Shown: in pieces, positions 59,777-64,000 of the stretch | Position numbering within the stretch: the stretch's first letter is position 1 | Layout: each line of letters opens with the position of its first letter | NCBI RefSeq assembly: GCF_018986435.1 | Contig: NZ_JAHMIN010000008.1 | Coordinates: 62,261 to 126,260, forward strand | Reading direction: 5' to 3' | Origin: Hahella sp. HN01 | Lineage (GTDB): Bacteria > Pseudomonadota > Gammaproteobacteria > Pseudomonadales > Oleiphilaceae | Length of the DNA stretch: 64,000 bases | Position numbers and translations under genes: made by a program | The notes under the pieces: generated by a model | Databases searched by the model: none | What the model saw: only the letters and a program-made list of their open reading frames with translations | What the model was told of the DNA's origin: nothing

Positions 59777-60766
59777 ATGCGTAATATAGATTTGAATTTG
59801 CTCGTTATTTTCGACGCCATCATGACCGAGAACTCCATTAGCGGCGCGGCGGAGCGGCTTTCCATGACCCAGCCGGCGGTGTCCAATGCGGTGGCGCGTA
59901 TGCGTCAGGTCTGGAACGACCCCTTGTTCGTGAAAAACGGGCGCGGCATCCAGCCCACCACCCACGCGCTCAGTCTATGGCACCAGGTGAGCGGCCCATT
60001 GATTCAACTGAAGGACGCCGTCAACCCGCAGGATTTCGACCCATCGTCAACTCGCAGACGCTTCCGCGTGGGCATGAGCGACATCACGACGGATCTTATC
60101 TGGCTGCCCATGCGCAGAATGGTGGAAACGGAAGCGCCTAACATTGACCTGCATGCGGTTCCCGCCAACGGCAATAACTCGGAAAGTATCCTGACCAACG
60201 GTGAAGTGGATATTATCGTGGGCGTGATGCAGGAGTTCCGCACTTCATTCCGCAACGATTTTCTGTTTGAAAGCGATTATGTATGCGCCATGCGCAAAGA
60301 CCATCCATTGGCGGCAGAACCGCTGACCCTGGAGAAATATCTGAAGGCGGATCATTTGCTGGTGTCTTTAACAGGAGAAGCCACCGGTTTCGTCGATATT
60401 ACGCTCAGCCAGCAGGGGTTGAGTCGTCGCGTGGCGATGACGGTGAATCATTTCGCCTCTGTGCCGGCGCTGTTGGAAGGCAGCGACCTGATTTCCGTCG
60501 TTCCCAATATGGTGATCGCCAAAGGCGCCAAATGCGGATCGCTGCATGTCACCAAGCCGCCTCTGGAGATACGCCCCACCCCCGTGTCCATGATCTGGCA
60601 CGCCCGCCATGATCGTGATCCCGGGGTGCTGTGGCTGAGAGAGAAGATCAAGTTTTTCACTATCGCCGAGTGGCTTAAATACCTGCCAAGCTGTTGTCCG
60701 CAGGTGTGTCATTTACATCAATGGAATGATGTCGAGGCGGAAGGGGAAGCAGCCATCATGGACTGA
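59777..60766 (+). CDS. LysR-family regulator, MexT-like
   Basis: 329 aa. N-terminal winged helix (DLNLLVIFDAIMTENSISGA ... MTQPAVSNAVARMR, about residues 4-55) and a LysR substrate domain (RFRVGMSDITTDLI). The N-terminal M-R-N-I-D-L-N-L-L-V and N-D-P-L-F-V-K-N-G-R-G are typical of the NodD/MexT subgroup. Divergent from the RND operon, so it likely activates it, as MexT does for mexEF-oprN. The C-terminus has an extra Cys/His tail of unknown use. Confidence 0.9.
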   Translation: MRNIDLNLLVIFDAIMTENSISGAAERLSMTQPAVSNAVARMRQVWNDPLFVKNGRGIQPTTHALSLWHQVSGPLIQLKDAVNPQDFDPSSTRRRFRVGMSDITTDLIWLPMRRMVETEAPNIDLHAVPANGNNSESILTNGEVDIIVGVMQEFRTSFRNDFLFESDYVCAMRKDHPLAAEPLTLEKYLKADHLLVSLTGEATGFVDITLSQQGLSRRVAMTVNHFASVPALLEGSDLISVVPNMVIAKGAKCGSLHVTKPPLEIRPTPVSMIWHARHDRDPGVLWLREKIKFFTIAEWLKYLPSCCPQVCHLHQWNDVEAEGEAAIMD

Positions 60767-60786
60767 CCGCCCGAGGCGGCCAGTCC
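60760..60786. terminator. Hairpin between convergent LysR and DUF1439 genes
   Basis: 12-bp stem with one mismatch (60760-60771 with 60775-60786), 3-nt loop, overlapping the LysR stop codon. No T run, so efficiency is uncertain. Confidence 0.45.
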
Positions 60787-60794
60787 GACGGAAA

Positions 60795-61352
60795 TTACTT
60801 GTCGGAAGGTACGAACACCAGTTTGCCCGGCGCCACTTTCAAATCCATATTGGTCAGAGACATAAACTGTCCCGCCAAGTTAGCGTCATCCAGGCGGTAC
60901 ACTGGCATGGTCTCCAGCATTTGCGCCAGGAAGCGCATGGCGTTGTCCGTCACGGGCTTGAAATCGCCCTTGAAGTAAGGGGAGTCAATACGGCTGTCCA
61001 GCAAGCGCAGGCGACGGATATACACCGCCTTCTCCTGGCTGTTGTAATAGGGCGCGCCCTCTACTTTCAGGAAAACGCCCACCGGCAGTTTCGCCATCAG
61101 CGCGTTGACCGCGACTTCTCCGTTCAGCTCCAACACCGCTACATCACGGTCTTCCGGCCCCAGGGTGACATCCACTTTATCCAGCGCCAATGACAGTGGC
61201 GATCCGGATTCTAGTTGCTGGCGGTCGTAGCGACTCACCTGCTCCTGCATGTAACTCTCCAGTGTGGCCTCGCTGATGCTGAAAGGCGATAACGCCGCAC
61301 AACCACTCAACAGAGACATCAAAACCAATATCGGTAAAAACAGTTTTTTCAT
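60795..61352 (-). CDS. DUF1439-type lipoprotein (YceB-like)
   Basis: 185 aa from ATG 61352 (MKKLFLPILVLMSLLSGC); the lipobox L-L-S-G-C is at residues 14-18. The mature part has the DUF1439 pattern: SISEATLESYMQEQVSRYDR, LDKVDVTLGPEDRDVAVLEL and PVGVFLKVEG. It is predicted to bind lipids in the periplasm, like E. coli YceB. Role unknown. A second DUF1439-like gene lies at 61947. Confidence 0.85.
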   Translation of the reverse strand: MKKLFLPILVLMSLLSGCAALSPFSISEATLESYMQEQVSRYDRQQLESGSPLSLALDKVDVTLGPEDRDVAVLELNGEVAVNALMAKLPVGVFLKVEGAPYYNSQEKAVYIRRLRLLDSRIDSPYFKGDFKPVTDNAMRFLAQMLETMPVYRLDDANLAGQFMSLTNMDLKVAPGKLVFVPSDK

Positions 61353-61445
61353 GTGGATTATTTCCAGAGTTCTTTGTCGTCCATCCTGCAATATGCCGAC
61401 GCGGGGAGCAATAGCGTATATCCGCGTCATCCGCAGGGCGATGAA

Positions 61446-61886
61446 TCAGTCCGGGATCAACCGCTTGCCCATGCTGATGGACTGATCCTCCAAATAGCCC
61501 AGGGCAGTATAAAACCCGATGGCGGCCAGATTATCCTTACGAATCTGTAAGTTTATTTTCGGACACCCCAGCGCCAGCAAACGCCTCTGCAGCTCATCCA
61601 TCAATGCGCGCCCCCAGCCCGAACCCTGATGTTGAGGGTCCACCGCCAGGTAATTCACCCAGCCGCGATGCCCCTCGTAGCCGCCCATTACCGTCGCCGC
61701 CGGATGTCCACGCCACTCTCCCACCAGAAATAAATCAGGATCGACTTTAAGTTTGCGATGAATATCCTTGCGCGGATCGTTCCAGGGGCGCACCAAGTCG
61801 CATTTTTCCCATAAAACGACGACCTCGTCCTCATTTTTCAACTGGAAAGTTCTTATTATCAGTTCAGACTCATTACTGGTTACCAT
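61446..61886 (-). CDS. ypeA: GNAT acetyltransferase YpeA
   Basis: 146 aa from ATG 61886 (MVTSNESELIIRTF), GGAG 10 nt upstream. Strong likeness to E. coli YpeA: VVVLWEKCDLVRPWNDPRKD, TVMGGYEGHRG, VDPQHQGSGWGRALM (acetyl-CoA loop), GCPKINLQIRKDN, GYLEDQSISMGKRLIPD. An acetyltransferase of unknown substrate; cytoplasmic. Divergent from the next gene with about 60 nt between starts. Confidence 0.9.
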   Translation of the reverse strand: MVTSNESELIIRTFQLKNEDEVVVLWEKCDLVRPWNDPRKDIHRKLKVDPDLFLVGEWRGHPAATVMGGYEGHRGWVNYLAVDPQHQGSGWGRALMDELQRRLLALGCPKINLQIRKDNLAAIGFYTALGYLEDQSISMGKRLIPD

Positions 61887-61946
61887 GATCAAACGTCTCC
61901 GCCGGGGATTGAACATGGCGCTTAAAACAACATAATCAGCAGCGGT

Positions 61947-62492
61947 ATGCAAAATTTAAGGCTCGCGTGGACTTATAAAATCAGTCGCAGCATCGTCAGA
62001 GCGCTGGCTTACAGGCTGGCCCTGACCGAGCTGGATTTGCAGCGCTATCTCACCGCGCACTTCCCTATTGAAACCAGAAAATACCTGTTGGGAGTCAGGC
62101 TGCATGATCCCTGGGTGCGCCTGGACGACGCCCGCAATCGCATCGCCGTGGGAGCGAAGGTGGAACTGCAACTTCCCGGCGGCTTTATCTCCACTGGCGT
62201 CGTGGAGATGGAGGGCGTTCTCTCCTACTCGCCGCAGGAAGGCGCGTTTTATCTCTTCGACCCGCAAATCACCGACCTACAGCTACATCCCATCCCCGGC
62301 CGCTACCTCAAGCCAGCCCGCGCCGCCGTGCGTATTGCGCTATCCCGTTATGTCGCCGGCGCTCCGGTTTTCCAATTCCGCGTGGACAGCCTTCGCCACC
62401 GACTGGCGCGCGCTCTGGTGAAGAACGTCGAGGTGCGTCGCGGCAAGCTGCGCGTGCGCTTTCGGGCCTCACGACAAAACTACGAGACCTGA
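61947..62492 (+). CDS. DUF1439-like protein without lipobox
   Basis: 181 aa. The alternation LDLQRYLTAHFPIETRKYLL, then L-x-D-P-W-V-R-L, IAVGAKVELQLPGGF and GVLSYSPQEGAFYLFDPQIT resembles DUF1439/YceB, but the N-terminus (YKISRSIVRALAYRLA) is an uncleaved or weak signal helix with no Cys. Likely envelope-associated. A second family member on the other side of ypeA suggests functional relatedness, which is inferred. Confidence 0.7.
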   Translation: MQNLRLAWTYKISRSIVRALAYRLALTELDLQRYLTAHFPIETRKYLLGVRLHDPWVRLDDARNRIAVGAKVELQLPGGFISTGVVEMEGVLSYSPQEGAFYLFDPQITDLQLHPIPGRYLKPARAAVRIALSRYVAGAPVFQFRVDSLRHRLARALVKNVEVRRGKLRVRFRASRQNYET

Positions 62493-62783
62493 GTCAGCGG
62501 CGCCTAGGCTATACAGGTGATACATAGTCTCAAATTCACCGCTATATTGATTTGCAGGCCAAGCCGATAAGACCCTGACATAGACCCCTGAACCTAAGAC
62601 ATTCGACCGAATTGAAGGCATTCAGAGGTGGATGTATGGTTTATTATCTGAACACCAATAAATATAAAGGAGCCGCGGGAGCGCAGTCCCCTCTCGCCTT
62701 GGTGCACAGCCGACGGGGAGCAATCAGTACAACTAAGAAAAAGCTCTCTTTAATTAAAACAATCTCATGCAATGGAATCGACA
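62493..62783. other. Intergenic region before last protease
   Basis: 291 nt. A short frame from ATG 62636 overlaps the protease start in another frame and looks non-coding. No RNA or repeat seen. Confidence 0.4.
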
Positions 62784-64000
62784 ATGAAACTGTGCAAAAA
62801 ACCCCTGCTTGTAGGGATGATGACCGGACTGACGTTCGCCGCCAATGTCTACGCCAGCGGTCCCGACAATATTGAATCCTACCGTAGCATTACCGCGAAA
62901 ATCGTGGGCGGAGAAGAAGCGTCTGAAGGCGAATTCCCGTTCATGGTGTATCTGCAATACAACGGCGGACAATGGTGCGGCGCATCCGTAGTCAGCGACT
63001 ACTATGTCCTCACCGCCGCCCACTGTACATCCGGACGCTCCGCCAGCAGCTTCAAGGCGGTTGTTGGTCTGCATCGTCAGAACGACATGAGCGACGCCCA
63101 GGTCATTCAGGTGACGGAAGTCATCAATCACCCGGGCTATAACTCCAACACCATGCAAAACGATATTGCGTTGTTGAAAGTCGCGCAAAAAATCGACGAG
63201 AAATACACCCGCATCACATTGGGCGCGCCCAACGATATCTATGACGGCCTCATGACCACAGTCATCGGCTGGGGAGATACGTCCGAAGGCGGCAATTCTC
63301 CCAACGCTCTGCAGAAAGTAGATGTGCCGGTCGTGTCTCTGGATGAGTGTCGCAGCGCCTACGGCAGCAGCAATATCCATGACCATAACGTCTGCGCAGG
63401 CCTCAAACAGGGCGGCAAAGATTCCTGTCAGGGCGACTCCGGCGGTCCATTGTTCATCAACCAGGCGGGCGAATTCCGGCAATTGGGCGTCGTCAGCTGG
63501 GGCGATGGCTGTGCGCGGCCGAACAAGTATGGCGTCTATACGGCGGTGCCCAGCTTCGCCAGCTGGATCAACACTCATACCGGCGGGGATGACGGTGGAG
63601 ACGACGGCGGCGATGATGGCGGAGATAACGGCGACGCCACCAGCCTGAGCAACGGCAAAGCCCTGACGGATCTGAGCGGTTCCGCCGGCAGCTCGAAATA
63701 CTATGTGCTGGATGTGCCTGCTGGCGCCAGCGACATTTCCTTCAAGATTGCAGGCGGCTCAGGCGACGCCGACCTCTACGTGAAGGCGGGCGAGAAGCCG
63801 ACTTCCTCCAGCTATGACTGCCGTCCCTACAAAAACGGCAATGATGAAACCTGCTCCGATCTGCCTGTTAAGCCCGGCAAATACTACGTCATGCTGCAGG
63901 GCTACAGCGCCTACAGCGGACTGAGCCTGACCGGTTCATACAGCGGCGGCGGTGATGACGGCGGAGACAACGGAGACGGCAGCGAAGGCAATGGCGTTGA
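62784..64000 (+). CDS. Secreted trypsin-like serine protease with PPC domain, 3' end off window
   Basis: 405 codons present, open to the right edge. Start at ATG 62784 (MKLCKKPLLVGMMTGLTFAA) gives a signal peptide; an ATG at 62772 is possible. The propeptide is cleaved before I-V-G-G-E, then the S1 domain: H80 (LTAAHC), D127 (NDIALL), S219 (GDSGGP), with KDSCQGDSGG predicting trypsin-like specificity. A Gly/Asp linker (repeats of D-D-G-G) leads to a PPC domain (GGSGDADLYVKAGEKPTSSS, about 310-390) and another Gly/Asp linker. More domains or a sorting tag may follow outside. Likely type II secreted. Confidence 0.93.
   Translation, partial: MKLCKKPLLVGMMTGLTFAANVYASGPDNIESYRSITAKIVGGEEASEGEFPFMVYLQYNGGQWCGASVVSDYYVLTAAHCTSGRSASSFKAVVGLHRQNDMSDAQVIQVTEVINHPGYNSNTMQNDIALLKVAQKIDEKYTRITLGAPNDIYDGLMTTVIGWGDTSEGGNSPNALQKVDVPVVSLDECRSAYGSSNIHDHNVCAGLKQGGKDSCQGDSGGPLFINQAGEFRQLGVVSWGDGCARPNKYGVYTAVPSFASWINTHTGGDDGGDDGGDDGGDNGDATSLSNGKALTDLSGSAGSSKYYVLDVPAGASDISFKIAGGSGDADLYVKAGEKPTSSSYDCRPYKNGNDETCSDLPVKPGKYYVMLQGYSAYSGLSLTGSYSGGGDDGGDNGDGSEGNGV

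Noticed and set aside
62612-62875. 87-codon frame overlapping the last protease start
   Set aside because: Overlaps the signal peptide coding region in another frame and has no recognisable features.

Overview
The window looks like chromosome from a marine gammaproteobacterium. Its mix of class Ia ribonucleotide reductase with a long Pseudomonas-type NrdA, a MexEF-OprN-like efflux operon, PEP-CTERM proteins, GlyGly-CTERM and PPC-domain secreted proteases and a type IV pilin cluster would suit a Hahella-like member of the Oceanospirillales. That placement is inference from gene content; there is no rRNA here to prove it. Most genes are moderately GC-rich. Two stretches are clearly AT-richer: the intergenic parts of the PEP-CTERM array (1-6.6 kb) and the toxin-antitoxin island (38.7-40.3 kb).

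Layout. (1) 1-6252, minus strand: four tandem paralogous PEP-CTERM proteins (the last cut by the window edge). Three have an upstream GG-N10-GC sigma-54-type promoter and, farther upstream, a shared 47-nt block. (2) 6.6-8.3 kb: DUF1653 protein, TauE/SafE permease, DUF1287 protein. (3) 8.3-24.1 kb: a beta-glucan/cello-oligosaccharide uptake and hydrolysis locus. It has a GH9 enzyme without signal peptide, an Opp/Dpp-type ABC importer and a LacI regulator, then a CUT1 sugar ABC importer with a GH1 beta-glucosidase and a second, divergent LacI regulator with a perfect palindromic operator. (4) 24.1-31.2 kb: PLP dehydratase, then a probable operon of GlyGly-CTERM trypsin-like protease, small secreted protein, RstA/RstB-like two-component pair and exported amidohydrolase. 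(5) 31.3-38.7 kb: DUF3857 transglutaminase-like protein with a lipoprotein, a PKD/PPC serine protease, and an SDR-AraC pair.

(6) 39.1-40.0 kb: a three-gene YafO-family toxin-antitoxin module in which a 54-codon ORF overlaps both antitoxin and toxin. (7) 40.4-44.9 kb: nrdAB, preceded by a cobalamin riboswitch and a promoter whose -10 lies inside an NrdR-box-like palindrome. This predicts a B12-dependent class II reductase elsewhere in the genome. (8) 45.4-47.9 kb: a compact pilus-like operon (membrane protein with pilin-like tail, GspF/PilC-like protein, type IV pilin) without an ATPase. (9) 47.9-53.6 kb: YjbR, PaiB-like, GNAT, a PepSY/cytochrome b561 pair behind a PmrA/QseB-type direct repeat, a periplasmic binding protein, a MaoC-like protein and a diguanylate cyclase. 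(10) 53.7-60.8 kb: a tripartite RND efflux operon with a divergent MexT-like LysR regulator. (11) 60.8-64.0 kb: two DUF1439-type proteins around ypeA, and a secreted trypsin-like protease with a PPC domain running off the right edge.

The strongest candidates for less-described biology are the sigma-54-controlled PEP-CTERM paralogue array with its putative enhancer, the doubly controlled (NrdR plus B12) nrdAB leader, the three-ORF YafO module and the ATPase-less pilin/GspF operon. All functions are read from sequence and family knowledge; no database search was run.
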